Assembly: GCA_903813345.2 (NCBI GenBank)
Contig: CAIIXF020000007.1
Span: 29,129,564-29,189,563 of the forward strand
Source of the DNA: Owenia fusiformis
Taxonomy: Eukaryota > Annelida > Polychaeta > Sabellida > Oweniidae
Direction of reading: 5' to 3'
DNA: 60,000 nucleotides
The position numbers and the translations under genes were made by a program. The first letter of the stretch is position 1; every line of letters starts with the position of its first letter. Shown piece by piece: positions 25,359 through 36,400 of the stretch. The notes beneath the pieces were generated by a model that made no database searches, was not told where the DNA came from, and worked only from the letters and a program-made list of their open reading frames with translations.

Positions 25359-25380
25359 ATTTCGCACTTCCTGTATTGCA
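25359..25380 (-). promoter_or_regulatory. SOAT start context with ETS-like motif
   Basis: On the minus strand CAGGAAGTG lies about 7 bases before the SOAT ATG. It is an ETS-type core of the kind seen at TATA-less promoters, and no TATA box is visible close by. The same letters also make a plausible splice acceptor (AATACAG before GAAG), so the ATG may instead sit in a second exon after a noncoding first exon. The sequence does not decide between these. Confidence 0.25.
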
Positions 25381-25927
25381 AAATACAACCTGCCATCTAT
25401 AATTGATCTGTTGAAATTCTTTCATCAATGATGCAAGCTGAGACCATCATAAAACTGCAAGTGACATCTATAAATTAATCCTGTATTTTTTAAACAATAG
25501 ACAGAACAATAGATTATTTCACTAGAAGATTCTCATAATTATGCAGAGCAATAACATGCGGGCTTACGCCTAATTGACATTCTATGTCCTGATGCACGGA
25601 TAGCCTAATGGGAAGTTCTCCATATATTATATATAGGTTCACTAAGCGTCCCAAGCCCGGGGTCTCAAGCAAGCCCGGGGATGCTCCCATATATTGGCTA
25701 TGTGGGGACATGTCACAAAAGTGGGTCACTTTTCACCAAAAAAGATATGGGTTCCATTTTGACGGAAAATTCCCAAGAACAGGGTCTTCTCTTTGAAAAT
25801 CCTAAAACTCGGTATTTTTGAAAAAAGATCGCCTGAAGTTGGGTTTGTTTTAGAAAAATTACCTCGAAGTGAGCTATTTTAGGATGAATAAAAGAAATAG
25901 CTATTGGTTATTTAGCTTCCGGTTTCA

Positions 25928-27541
25928 ATGGCGTCGGACGTGAAATCAACAGCTCCGCTTAGCGGGGAGGATTTAGCCAATATTGAGCAAACGCTTCAGC
26001 TGCTGACTGAAGGCCCGAGAGCGGACGTGATAGAAGAGTTAGATCGAGAGCTTGAGGAAGATGAGTGCGATGTTCTCAGGGATTATCTGTTCCAAAAGGG
26101 GAAGGTAAAAGTATCTGAGTTATGTGATAATCTCTATGGCGTACTTGCTGATCGAGAGGAAGATCAGGTTCCTATAAACTTACAACCAAAGCTGCGAAAA
26201 GGAAAAAATAGAAAGGTCACCCTTTTGAATGATATTTCGGATCTATATCTGTTCATAACGGATAACAAAAGCTTCCCCAGATCTATACTCAGTACAAACA
26301 GTTTCCTTCCCGATGTCATCGGCAATAAGGAATTGCGTCAAAATGCGTATCGCAACGAGCGTAATGCAACAGTGGATATAAACATAACAATGCTAACCCA
26401 GCGAATTGTGGAACTTGAAGCAGATAGAGATAGCCATAAAAAGGAGATAAAGGACTTGAAAGATGAGGTAGGAACGCTATTTTCGAAACTTTCTAAACTT
26501 CAGGTCGATGTGACCAATTTCGTCAAAACATGTACTTGTACATGTAAACAATCCGAGGTGCCAGTAACTGGTACTCTGCCAAAACCCCTGATCCAAGCCA
26601 ATTCCAAGCCACAAACAATCCCAATTAGTAAGGCGACTACTCTTGAGGAAATAATGAGTGAACAACAACAAATGCTCGATTTTGCCAAACAACGCGTTAA
26701 TGAAGTCAATAATGCCAAAGTCTCCAAGTCCAGGACTGTTAATCCCGAAACAAGCGACTCGTTTTTGTCGCTTAATGAAACTGTTATCAATACATGTGTA
26801 ACGGGTGCCAGCACGCCTAATAAACCCGCATCATCTGTTAAAGCAAAAGACCATGGTTATTCTAAGACTGATCATCCGACCACAGCAATAGCGCCCGATC
26901 CACATAATACATATATTATTACCGATTCAACGCCCATCGAAGTCCCAGGGACCAACAAGATCTCTTCCCAGCCCAAGATAATCAAAGAAACCCCTTCAAC
27001 GTTCAGTGAAGTGTTAACTTCGCCATCTAATGTATCGGACAATGCCAGTCATTTACCAGGGAAAGAATGGATGGTTTGGGCAAGCAATCAAACGTATAAA
27101 AAACAGAAAATTGCCGCAAAATCTGCTCACGTCTCACCATCTACTCAACCAGCCCCACAATCACAAAACGCAAGAGCTCTACGAGGTGCACCTGTAGACA
27201 ACAATGTCTACTCCAAGAGAACTATAAAAGGAAAACAGTTTGAACGCTATAAATATCTCTATTTGGAAAATGTTTTTCAAGATGAACACGACACTGATGA
27301 TGACATCTGTGATGATGTCATAAAATTTGGCTATGAACACGGTGTTAAAATAATGTACTGTCACGTGGTCCACAATAGAATGTCGTATACCCATGTGGGA
27401 TGTAAAATTGCTGTAGTGGAGTCCAACTTTCAACAGACTATGATTATTGATTGGCCGGATCCTATTGTCTGTAGGGAATGGCAAAACTGGAATGAATATC
27501 GAAGGATTAGAGGTGGAACTCTTAATGCCTATGATCAATAA
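25928..27541 (+). CDS. LINE ORF1 protein (coiled coil, RRM-like C-terminus)
   Basis: This 537-residue protein has an acidic N-terminal region (about 15-90), then a stretch around residues 150-200 with heptad-like spacing (ITMLTQRIVELEADRDSH) that should form a coiled coil. A cysteine cluster, KTCTCTCK, lies near residue 198. A long Ser/Thr/Pro-rich linker leads to a C-terminal domain from about residue 435 (YLYLENVF ... HVGCKIAVVE ... IIDWPDPI) that resembles the RRM-like nucleic-acid-binding part of many CR1-group ORF1 proteins. The expected role is binding and chaperoning the LINE RNA. The frame is unbroken. The upstream base context (GGTTTCAATGG) is acceptable for initiation. Confidence 0.8.
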   Translation: MASDVKSTAPLSGEDLANIEQTLQLLTEGPRADVIEELDRELEEDECDVLRDYLFQKGKVKVSELCDNLYGVLADREEDQVPINLQPKLRKGKNRKVTLLNDISDLYLFITDNKSFPRSILSTNSFLPDVIGNKELRQNAYRNERNATVDINITMLTQRIVELEADRDSHKKEIKDLKDEVGTLFSKLSKLQVDVTNFVKTCTCTCKQSEVPVTGTLPKPLIQANSKPQTIPISKATTLEEIMSEQQQMLDFAKQRVNEVNNAKVSKSRTVNPETSDSFLSLNETVINTCVTGASTPNKPASSVKAKDHGYSKTDHPTTAIAPDPHNTYIITDSTPIEVPGTNKISSQPKIIKETPSTFSEVLTSPSNVSDNASHLPGKEWMVWASNQTYKKQKIAAKSAHVSPSTQPAPQSQNARALRGAPVDNNVYSKRTIKGKQFERYKYLYLENVFQDEHDTDDDICDDVIKFGYEHGVKIMYCHVVHNRMSYTHVGCKIAVVESNFQQTMIIDWPDPIVCREWQNWNEYRRIRGGTLNAYDQ

Positions 27542-30500
27542 GTCAATAAACGCTAAATATCAAAAAATCACAATGAAACACCTGATCATTCTATACTGTA
27601 TATTAATAATGGTAATTTTTACTCAATGGAATGCAAATGGTATACACTCATCAGAGATTTATTTGCGTGAATTGTTAAAAAGAAGTCATATTGTCGCAGT
27701 GTCAGAACATCGTTTATATGAATGTAATCTAAACAAGCTTAATGATATTGATCGTGATTTTGAGTGCTTAGCATATAGTAGCTCATTACTTAACCCTATG
27801 AATTGTGGAATTAGCTGGGGACATGGCGGAATAGCCCTTTTTTGGCGTAAAACGTTTAAAAATGCCATATCGCCAGTGCGAGAATTCTGCACGGATAGAA
27901 TTGCATGCATAAAAATTGAAGGTGATACGCCTCTGTATGTCTTTTCGGTATATCTGCCTCAGGCATCGTGTAAAAATGAGAGCTTTGAGGATGTTGTTAT
28001 TTATTTAGAAAACTGTATATATAAATGTGTAGCTACGGGTTATGTAATTTTACTTGGTGATATAAATGCGAATTTTGGTAACTTATTTCAAACCAAAAGA
28101 GCGCACGGTACATGCACTGTAAATGGTAAAATGATGTATAATTGTATGTTGCGTAATGGGTTAACATCTCTTGATTTGCAAAGTCGAACAAGCGGCCCTT
28201 GCTATACATATGAATCAGGTACTGGGTACAAATCATATATAGATCATATACTGGTGTCCGAAGAACTACTACCTGCGTGTTTAAGCTGTAAAGTACTGGC
28301 AGATAGTTTTACAATTGGATGTGGTCATCTTGCTATAGAATCTGAAATTGATCTGCCATCTATTTTAATGCAAAAAAGTTCTCCTTGTGCGTCAATCAAG
28401 CCAAGTTTTGCATGGCATAAATTAACAGATCAATTAAAGGGTGATTACACAAATGATGTTGATACTCAGGTAAAGAGATTAATTAGCGATATTTCCAAGC
28501 TTAATGTTATCGATAAGGCAGTAATTGATGCCTACTTTTCCAGGCTAGAAAATCTCTTATTAGAGAAGTCAAACTTATACGTGCCAATTAAACAATTTTG
28601 CAAGCACCAGAAACCCTTCTGGAATGTGGAGCTTACTGAACTTGTGCGTAAAAGGAAGCTTGCTTGGCGCGAATGGGTTCGGGCTGGTAGGCCCAGAGAT
28701 TGCTCAAATGTTTTTAGACGTGCTTTTAAAAATGCGAAACGTGCCTTTTCAAAATTGTATAATCTAATGAAAAATGAGTATGAACTGGCACAGCTCGACA
28801 ACTTGTACTATGCTGATGATTTAGATCAGAATATGTTCTGGCACCTTGTAAACAAAAGTAGATTATATGTTAAAAAATCGGGTAAATCAATCAGAAATGA
28901 TAATGGTCAAGTAATTACGGATCCAGTGGAAGTATGTCAAGAATGGAAACTGTATTTTAGTCGATTAGCTTCTTACGACAAAAGAGACATCTTTAATTCA
29001 GACTTTGAACAATATGTAAATGATGATATTTCAAGGATGGAATTGAATTGTATGAATAATTTTGATGGCATTTTTGACAATGGTATATCCGAATGTGATG
29101 TTAAGAAGTCAATAGGGAAACTAAATATGAAAAAAGCAGCTGGCCACGACAGTATCAATTCTGAACATGTAAAATACGCTGGTGAAAATATTGTGTCTTT
29201 GCTCACCATTTTATTTAATGCAATGATCGCAAATGTATATATACCTGAGAACTTCTGCTTAGGGATCTTACTGCCATTGCTCAAATCTGGTAACAAAGAT
29301 TCTCTTAATAAGGATCACCATCGTGGGATAACTCTTATGACAATTTTTCGTAAGATTTTTGATAATATTGTTCTTTGGAAAATTACTGGTGTACTGCAAG
29401 GTCGCATACCGCAATTACAAGGTGCGTCTATTAAAGGTTGCTCATCCTTGCAAACATCTCTAATAGTGCAAGAAGCCATATCTCATCAAGAAAATGGCAC
29501 AATTATGGCTTTAATGGACATTAAAAAGGCCTTCGACAGTACATGGATACGAGGCCTGTTCCATAAGTTATATAATTGTGGTATAAATGGTTTATGTTGG
29601 AGGCTCTTGTATCAATCATATAACAAGTATAAATGTAAGGTTTTTGTAGATGGTATTTTATCGGATACTTTTCCTGTTAATAGAGGTGTTCACCAGGGCG
29701 GGATATGTTCTATGTTTCTCTACCAGTTCTTTATAGCAGACCTTTTGCAACAACTGGTAGATTCGGCAAAAGGAGTAAGAATTGGTGAAACGTCTGTAGC
29801 ATGTCCAGCATACGCTGATGATATTGCCTTAATTGCAAACAATCCAGAAAATCTAAATGCTCTGTTGAGCATTGCTGACATGTATAGTAAAAGGTGGAGG
29901 TTTCAGTTTCATCCAGGTAAATGTGTAGTGCTAAGGTTTGGTACAAACAAAAATGCTTTTTGTGAATGCAAATTAGGAGAGAATATTCTAAAAATAGAAA
30001 AATCTGCTACGCATGTTGGCATACCTTTAGGCAAAAGCTCAGAGCATGTATCAAATTTGATTTCACGCAGTAAAAGAAAATTCTTTTCTCTGCTTGGTTT
30101 AGGAGCAAATGTAGGAGGCTTAAATCCTCTGCTAGCTTCCAAGTTATACTGGAGTTTTTGCTTCCCAACAATGACGTATGGCAGCTCTGTAACGCAATAT
30201 TCAATAACCGAAATTGAGTCTATGGAGGATGCACATAGATCCATTGGCAAGAGAATACAAAGCTTCCCAGTAAATACCCCTGACCCGATGGCGATAAAAC
30301 CACTCGGATGGCTTTCAGTTCAAGCGCGAATCGATGTAGATCGCCTTATGTTCATCTGGTTCGTTTTATCGTTACCGGTACAATGTATTTATAAAATTGT
30401 ATGCATTTATCGACTGTTGAGTATAATCCACATTGGAACCTATCGCTCAAGTAAATCTCCATTGGTCTCAATGTGGGAAACAACAATGAAATACGACCTT

Positions 30501-31040
30501 CATGGGGACGTTTTGAATATGATAACTACTGCTAAGACACCACTCAAATGTGTCTGGAAGAGAAAAGTCATGAACGTTGTCAAGTCGTTTGAGATGAGAC
30601 GCTTTTTCGTTCTTAGCTCCTTATATCCAACACTGAGACCAATTTTGAGATGTTTCACTGTTTTAAAACCATTTTTATGGTGGGAAGTTGCCAGGCGTTT
30701 TCCAAGACGCTTACCACAATGTAAAGTTATAATGAAAATGATATCAGGAACATACAGGATATTTAATTACGGACAACCAATGTCTGAACGAGTATGCTTA
30801 CTATGCAATTTAAATGTCACTGAAGACGTACAGCATTTTTTACTATTGTGCCCAGCGTATATAGATATAAGATACAATCTATTTAGTGAATTATATAAAC
30901 TAGGAGTCAACAACTTTTGTGAATTCATATGTTTCATTTTCGGTGGAGGGAGCGAATATGATCCTGAAATGATGCTTCCATTGCTGGACACGATATATGA
31001 AATGCACAAAAGAAGGGATTACCTTCTTAAATCCTTGTAA
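27447..31040 (+). CDS. LINE ORF2: AP-endonuclease, reverse transcriptase, zinc knuckle
   Basis: The open frame is 1197 codons and overlaps ORF1 by 95 bases. The endonuclease probably begins at the in-frame ATG at 27609 (MVIFTQWNANG), 67 bases after the ORF1 stop. Endonuclease marks: QWNANG, SEHRL, GHGGIALFWRK, LLGDINANFG, YIDHILVS and GCGHLAI. Reverse transcriptase marks: MKKAAGHDSINSEH, DIKKAFDSTW, RGVHQGG and the catalytic YADD at 29811-29822 (about residue 789). Near the end CLLCNLNVTEDVQHFLLLC gives a CCHC-type knuckle. It nicks the target and copies the LINE RNA in place. No stop or frameshift interrupts it. The start is uncertain: reinitiation at 27609 or an upstream start inside ORF1. 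Confidence 0.9.
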   Translation: MIGRILLSVGNGKTGMNIEGLEVELLMPMINKSINAKYQKITMKHLIILYCILIMVIFTQWNANGIHSSEIYLRELLKRSHIVAVSEHRLYECNLNKLNDIDRDFECLAYSSSLLNPMNCGISWGHGGIALFWRKTFKNAISPVREFCTDRIACIKIEGDTPLYVFSVYLPQASCKNESFEDVVIYLENCIYKCVATGYVILLGDINANFGNLFQTKRAHGTCTVNGKMMYNCMLRNGLTSLDLQSRTSGPCYTYESGTGYKSYIDHILVSEELLPACLSCKVLADSFTIGCGHLAIESEIDLPSILMQKSSPCASIKPSFAWHKLTDQLKGDYTNDVDTQVKRLISDISKLNVIDKAVIDAYFSRLENLLLEKSNLYVPIKQFCKHQKPFWNVELTELVRKRKLAWREWVRAGRPRDCSNVFRRAFKNAKRAFSKLYNLMKNEYELAQLDNLYYADDLDQNMFWHLVNKSRLYVKKSGKSIRNDNGQVITDPVEVCQEWKLYFSRLASYDKRDIFNSDFEQYVNDDISRMELNCMNNFDGIFDNGISECDVKKSIGKLNMKKAAGHDSINSEHVKYAGENIVSLLTILFNAMIANVYIPENFCLGILLPLLKSGNKDSLNKDHHRGITLMTIFRKIFDNIVLWKITGVLQGRIPQLQGASIKGCSSLQTSLIVQEAISHQENGTIMALMDIKKAFDSTWIRGLFHKLYNCGINGLCWRLLYQSYNKYKCKVFVDGILSDTFPVNRGVHQGGICSMFLYQFFIADLLQQLVDSAKGVRIGETSVACPAYADDIALIANNPENLNALLSIADMYSKRWRFQFHPGKCVVLRFGTNKNAFCECKLGENILKIEKSATHVGIPLGKSSEHVSNLISRSKRKFFSLLGLGANVGGLNPLLASKLYWSFCFPTMTYGSSVTQYSITEIESMEDAHRSIGKRIQSFPVNTPDPMAIKPLGWLSVQARIDVDRLMFIWFVLSLPVQCIYKIVCIYRLLSIIHIGTYRSSKSPLVSMWETTMKYDLHGDVLNMITTAKTPLKCVWKRKVMNVVKSFEMRRFFVLSSLYPTLRPILRCFTVLKPFLWWEVARRFPRRLPQCKVIMKMISGTYRIFNYGQPMSERVCLLCNLNVTEDVQHFLLLCPAYIDIRYNLFSELYKLGVNNFCEFICFIFGGGSEYDPEMMLPLLDTIYEMHKRRDYLLKSL

Positions 31041-31197
31041 ATAATAGCATGCTCTGACATATGAGCATATTAATTTTGCTCATCTAACATACATATAACT
31101 TGTAGTATTTTTCGTATATTTATTTTTGTAACATATTTATGTATATGTACTCATCTTGTAGATGGTAAATAAAATAACATAACATAACATAACATAT

Positions 31198-32209
31198 AGA
31201 GTTTGATATCTTAGAAGATTTATATTAATTTTCCTAAAAGCAATACGGCGTGGCCTTGGATTATCCCATCAATGTCAAATGACAAAAATAAGAACGCAAA
31301 TCACCCCCACATTTATGAAGTTATGTAGTACTTTTGGAAGCATATAAAATTCAGGAAGAATTGTAGGCCTAATGAAATGACTTTGAAAATATTCGCGAAA
31401 AATTTGAATAAAGATACCCCATTTGATATTACAAGGCGTAGAATAATGGAAATAGCGTCATGAATCCCGGGACAATGAATCTCGGATCCAAGTACGTCAT
31501 TAATGGTCGAAAATCAAAATATTGACAAATTTTTAACCTAAAAGGCCGAAAGATTATACGACAAATATTGAAACGGGGGTTGTCAACATATTGTATTAAC
31601 TTTGGTATCTTAGAATCCGTTGAATCCTAAGCGATTGGAGTTGTTTAGATCACTAACGAATGATATGAAATGATGAGGATTTGAGTTTTTTCAAAGTTTA
31701 TAATGGCGGCCAATGGGGGATTTTAGCAAAATATCCCGAAAATTAAATCATTAAAAGGCCGAAAGATCTATGGATGGTTTTTGCTGATTTATATATCAAA
31801 ACGAACACTTCATTGGGTGTAACAAGGATCCGTTGAATCCTAATAAAATAAATGATTTGCTAAAAAGTTATTAAGATTTTAAATTTTGATGAAAACTGCT
31901 CTCCATTGAAATCTTTGGACCATGAAATGTCGATTTACGCGCATGCGTTGTGACTTTATTTCTATTATTCTACGCCATGAATCACGTTGTAAAGAAATCA
32001 AATTAGAAGTTATTTGCAAAAATATTAATATAGGCCATGGGAATATGACGTGCTTGGGTCTTTTCAGGTCCTTTCCATTTTAATATTTTCAGGTCTTCTA
32101 TCTCCCATTCATATTTTATTAACAGTATATTGTACCATTGTCAACCAATAACCATTGATTTAGTTCCAGTTCTTATTCTTACAGAGGCCGATATCAAACA
32201 TGTTTAATT
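31198..32209. other. Intergenic stretch with diverged internal repeats
   Basis: AAAAGGCCGAAAGAT recurs at about 31540 and 31757, each followed within about 110 bases by CCGTTGAATCCTAA. The two blocks of roughly 150 bases look like old duplicates. GGCGTAGAATAAT near 31434 faces ATTATTCTACGCC near 31965 in inverse order and could be the ends of an old element. No gene is visible. Confidence 0.45.
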
Positions 32210-32851
32210 TGTAATGCTCAATTGCTATGGACACCACCGTCAGTCTTTTAGGTAGTAAATTATATTGTGACAGTCAGTTGACCAATGCAAGACTGTCATT
32301 TCTTGGTTTTGGGAGTTTCTTTGCCCCTTGCTTTGTCTCTGGGGAAGTATATAAGTTTCCCGATCCTCAGAAACGTCAGTCTTGCGCCCGCCGGTTTTCG
32401 GGTTTCCGCTTCTCTCTTGCTAATCAGCAGAGACTCATAGGATAGGATAGTTTTGGGAGAGTACATTTAGGAATAGGATATATTGTATTGAACCCGTTAG
32501 TGCACTGAAGTATTGGTGAGTTATTAATTGATTGATTGTTTTAATTGCATTGATTCATTGTTATATTGTTCATATGTTTGATATTCCCACATTGCATCGG
32601 ACGCTATGGTAGTTAGCAGAGTACATGTGAATTGTCTCATTGTAAGTTTGTGAACACATCTCTGTATTAAATAGTTGTAGTATGCATTAAAAGACTTTGA
32701 TTTATATGTATCTATTTTGTTGTTTTATTCCATCATATTTGAGTCAAACTCCCTTAATTACTAAATGTAAATTCATTTCCCGACAATTAACTTTCTCCAA
32801 CACACTTTAATTATCCAACCCCCTTACGCCTGCCTACGGCGGGTCGTTACA
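32210..32851 (+). mobile_element. Probable solo LTR
   Basis: The 642-bp stretch begins TGTAATG and ends CGTTACA, short inverted ends of the TG...CA type. It is flanked by TAATT and TAAAT, a possible 5-bp target duplication with one mismatch. About 137 bases in is a TATA-like GTATATAAG, followed by GC-rich sequence, and TATTAAATAG and ATTAAAAGAC could serve as poly-A signals. That order fits U3-R-U5. No retroviral-type coding region adjoins it, and a second LTR is not in the window. A 72-codon open frame inside is not a gene. Confidence 0.5.
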
Positions 32852-33377
32852 TAAATATTACCTTTGTAATGTACAACGTGCAATGTACAGTATTGTAATG
32901 ATTGCCATTGCATGCATGTTGTGACATTTTAAAATGCCTCATATTTTTCAGCCTGAATGAATGTTGGAGTTTTAAGGAAAACAATTTTGAAAATATTTGT
33001 AATAAATTGATCCTCATAATCTACAAGGAGGATTGGAGCACACCACTCAGATAACGATCCATATTGAATATAATGATATCTTAAAATTGCATGCATTTTA
33101 TCAGATGGAGTCGTTTTTACATCAGTGTATTTGAAGACATTCGTAGTTATGGCATAATGAAAACTGACAGTATATTAAAAAATGCAAGTACTCTAATCTG
33201 ACTATAATTTTGCACTTTAATCAAGTAGGCCTTGTGACAAGTGAAAGTAAAAAAACTTTACTACCCTTTAAAACTACCCTTTAAAATCGTGACATTAGCT
33301 GTTTAATTTTAACATTGAATGATTAAGACCTTGAAAAACACTATCATGTTATCTTAAAAGTTATTTGCTAACTCAAC

Positions 33378-33407
33378 CACGTGACCGAATACGAGTTTAA
33401 ATAAAGG
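33378..33407 (+). promoter_or_regulatory. Transferrin promoter: E-box and TATA-like box
   Basis: CACGTG at 33378-33383 is a perfect E-box. TTTAAATAAAGG at 33396-33407 is a TATA-like box. With the usual spacing, transcription would start near 33430 and leave a 5'UTR of about 65 bases before the ATG at 33495. I see no CAGTG-loop iron-responsive element in that short leader. Confidence 0.45.
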
Positions 33408-33494
33408 CTTGACGCTTTGATAGAATTTACTGAATATATAGACTTAGGCTGTCAGGGGACAACTTTAATCGAGTTGAACACACATACAACCAAG

Positions 33495-36400
33495 ATGTCG
33501 AAACTGAACTGCTATACCGTATTGTTCCTGGTCGTTGTTGTACTCTATAGGGCTCATGATGGTAACGTTAACGCTGAAACATGTGAGTATTTATACAAAA
33601 ATTGACGTTCCACGTCGGTTAATAAGTCACGCATGTACATGAAACATTGAATATTACAGGGGTACATTGCATTGAGAAGTAATTCAAAGGAAGCACTCAA
33701 GGAAGGGCGATATAGCACGTGCACTGTTTTAAAATTGCTTAAATCCGACTATTTGAATCTTTTCGAAATCTAAATAATGTCCATACCAAAATTCAGAAAA
33801 TAGACAGGTTAAACATATCGTTGTAACGTTTTAATTTTCTTGCATATAAATAGTTTGGGTGTTATCGAATACATTCTATGACCATTGGTGGTTAATATTA
33901 ATGTACCTAGTAATCAGGTAATGTACTTGTTCAGTGCATATTTGAGTCTTTGATATTGAAGAAAATCACATCTTGATAACATACCTTCCCACCAAAACTT
34001 AAAATTGCACATACACGTCTAAAGCGGCAATAAAGAGCATAAAGTACCCCAGACATGTTTAATTTGTGAAAAGTTCATGATTAACTTTTTTATGATTTCA
34101 CCCCTATACAGGACCGACAGAACTCAAAGACCGTAAGACTCACTAACCTGATTCAATTCAATTTCGGCGAATTTATTAGTCTCCCTGTTAAACAGGCATT
34201 CTCATTTTTATTTTCATATTTACTAAAGATATTCATTGGGTAGGTTATTAACTTAAGACTTGGTTAAGGCAGTTCTGTATGTGCACACATCTTAATAGCT
34301 ATCTATTCCTTGAATTGGGAGTCCAATGTTATATTCAGGTACACAAATCATTCCATACCTGGTCTACAATGTACATCTTTTCAATTTTGCAAAAAGAGTT
34401 CATAGATACACATATTACTTTAAAAAGTAATAGAAATAGTAAGTGGTATACATCGTAAAGGTAGTTGTGATGGAAATGTCATTGGTTTTCATGCTTGACA
34501 CGAGGTTCAATATTGGCGGGGACGGGCTTGCTGGGACATACTCATTAAGACTAAGGTCGCTCAAAAACATTTGCGATGCACTTTGAATCAAAAGTTTAAC
34601 CTCATTCAATTTATCAATGAAATAACTTTAACGTGTAAACAATATATCAGACAACTCGACTAATGTTTCAATATTTTTTCTCTTGATAGGCCGCGATATC
34701 GCGTCTAGTCTTAAAGTACGGCTTCGATCCTTGTTCAAGGACAGTCAAAGCATGTCAAGGGAATCTTCTGGATTCATAGACGTGCAGATTTGAACTCTGC
34801 AGTGTCGAAAGTAGTCTCGCTTTAAAACCACGGACCCCCCCACCCCATTGTACTTCAACAACCTGTTTTTGAATGTTGAAGTAGGGGGGGGGGGTCGAAG
34901 CAAAGTATGTCTCAAGTACCTATTGTATCTCAAATCATTGTCTTAGGACATCACCTTAAACGATAACCCTTATCTATTGTGTTGGGTTCGATCATATAGT
35001 GCAAGGCTTACATGTGTAAGTATAAGAGGATACACATGCCTGAGATATTGTACATCAGCTGTCTGACAGAACTGATGAGACAATGGGATATACTTCATGT
35101 ACTTAAAAACGACGTGTCCATAATCAAAAATGCAAACTTCAAATAAACACAAAAACAACTTTTTGACCTTGTCTGATGTGCTCAACAGTCCCTTTCCTGC
35201 AGACACAACCGGATCATCATCGTCGGTTCCCACGTTCTATATGAGGGACAGGTTCGATGCTTGGTAAAGCAAGATGCCGAATCATGTCAATGGTGAAGAT
35301 TACACTCCTCGTGTTTTTACATCCAAACGCCCCCCCCCCCCCAAATAATAACATAACACATAACAACCATGTCAAATAATGCCATATTCACGTGGTGCCA
35401 ACTACGACCGTTAATTTGTGCTTAAGACCTATCAGCTAGGTGTTTGTGAAAATCAAGGATTGTGAGTCTCATACTCCACCATTTTTCTTCACTCGGTTTG
35501 ATGAAGTTTGAGGAAAAATGGTGCAGTATGAGACCATGGGCTTTCTGTTGAAAGCCCATGATGAGACTCGCAATTCTTGATTTTTAAACATCTGCAGTCT
35601 GCTGGTAGATCTAAAATTAAAATTAACGGTCGTAGGCCTAGTTGGCACCCATGATATTAATGTGTTATCATCAAATCAAATGGATGCGATTTAACTCTGA
35701 TATATTTTTAATTTTAAATCAATTCTGAAAAATTCCAGACGGGGATGCCGGCCTCACTAGTAGCCACGCAAGATGGTGTACGATATCTAACGCTGAAGAA
35801 CAAAAATGTGTGGCGATGAAGAACGCATTTAGCGCAAAGGGATGGTCGCCAAATTTACAGTGTGTCTTGGTAAGTCTAAATACTAAAATCCATACATCAA
35901 TGTATAAAAAGTACAGGATGTGTAACCGTTGTATATATGCGATCGATATTTTTGTTTCTAATGTAAAACACTTCTAATGTTACGCACTTTTTGTGAAACC
36001 AAAAGATCTTTAGACCACGCACAGTTATATTATCTTAGTACTTCAGTCTAATCCTTTCGTTCTTATCTTTTTTATGAGAAGCGTTTATTCAATATGATAC
36101 TGTTATTCATTCTGATACTCTTGGCACCCCACTCTTTAAAGCGCACAATTTGATCTCTGAAATTGCCATGGCATACGATGATTCATAGGTTCTAGGCTGA
36201 TATAAGGACATCCATGGTCCAAGGGTATTTCACTTCTTTCCATAATTTCCTGAATTGAAATATAAATCAAGCCCTTTAAATGAAAGATGATATATAGAGC
36301 CAAAAAAAGTTCTTAAAATAGATACAAGATTCTCATTATATCAGAAGAACTCAAGTTAAACGAGTCTCAACAAACAGATTCATATGGGATAGTATTGGTA

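Larger units (their letters stand above)
25928..31197 (+). mobile_element. APE-type non-LTR retrotransposon (LINE, CR1/L2-like), apparently intact
   Basis: It has two long overlapping frames: a coiled-coil ORF1 and an endonuclease-reverse transcriptase ORF2. About 130 bases after ORF2 comes a short tandem tail of AACAT units (31173-31197), as in LINEs that end in a short repeat instead of poly-A. The 5' edge is not fixed: the leader must extend left of 25928, and I found no convincing target-site duplication. The element points away from SOAT, whose start codon is 570 bases to the left. Placement near CR1/L2 rests on layout and tail; no phylogeny was done. Confidence 0.85.

Noticed and set aside
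26477-30250. Minus-strand open frames of 65-119 codons across the LINE
   Set aside because: They are antisense shadows of ORF1 and ORF2 with no domain content.
25515-31224. TAGAAGATT on both sides of the LINE as a target-site duplication
   Set aside because: The match is nine bases and does not abut the tail. The 5' edge is unknown, so it may be chance.
35346-35372. AATAACATAACACATAACAAC after a polyC tract, resembling the LINE tail
   Set aside because: It is too short and imperfect, and no LINE 3' sequence precedes it.
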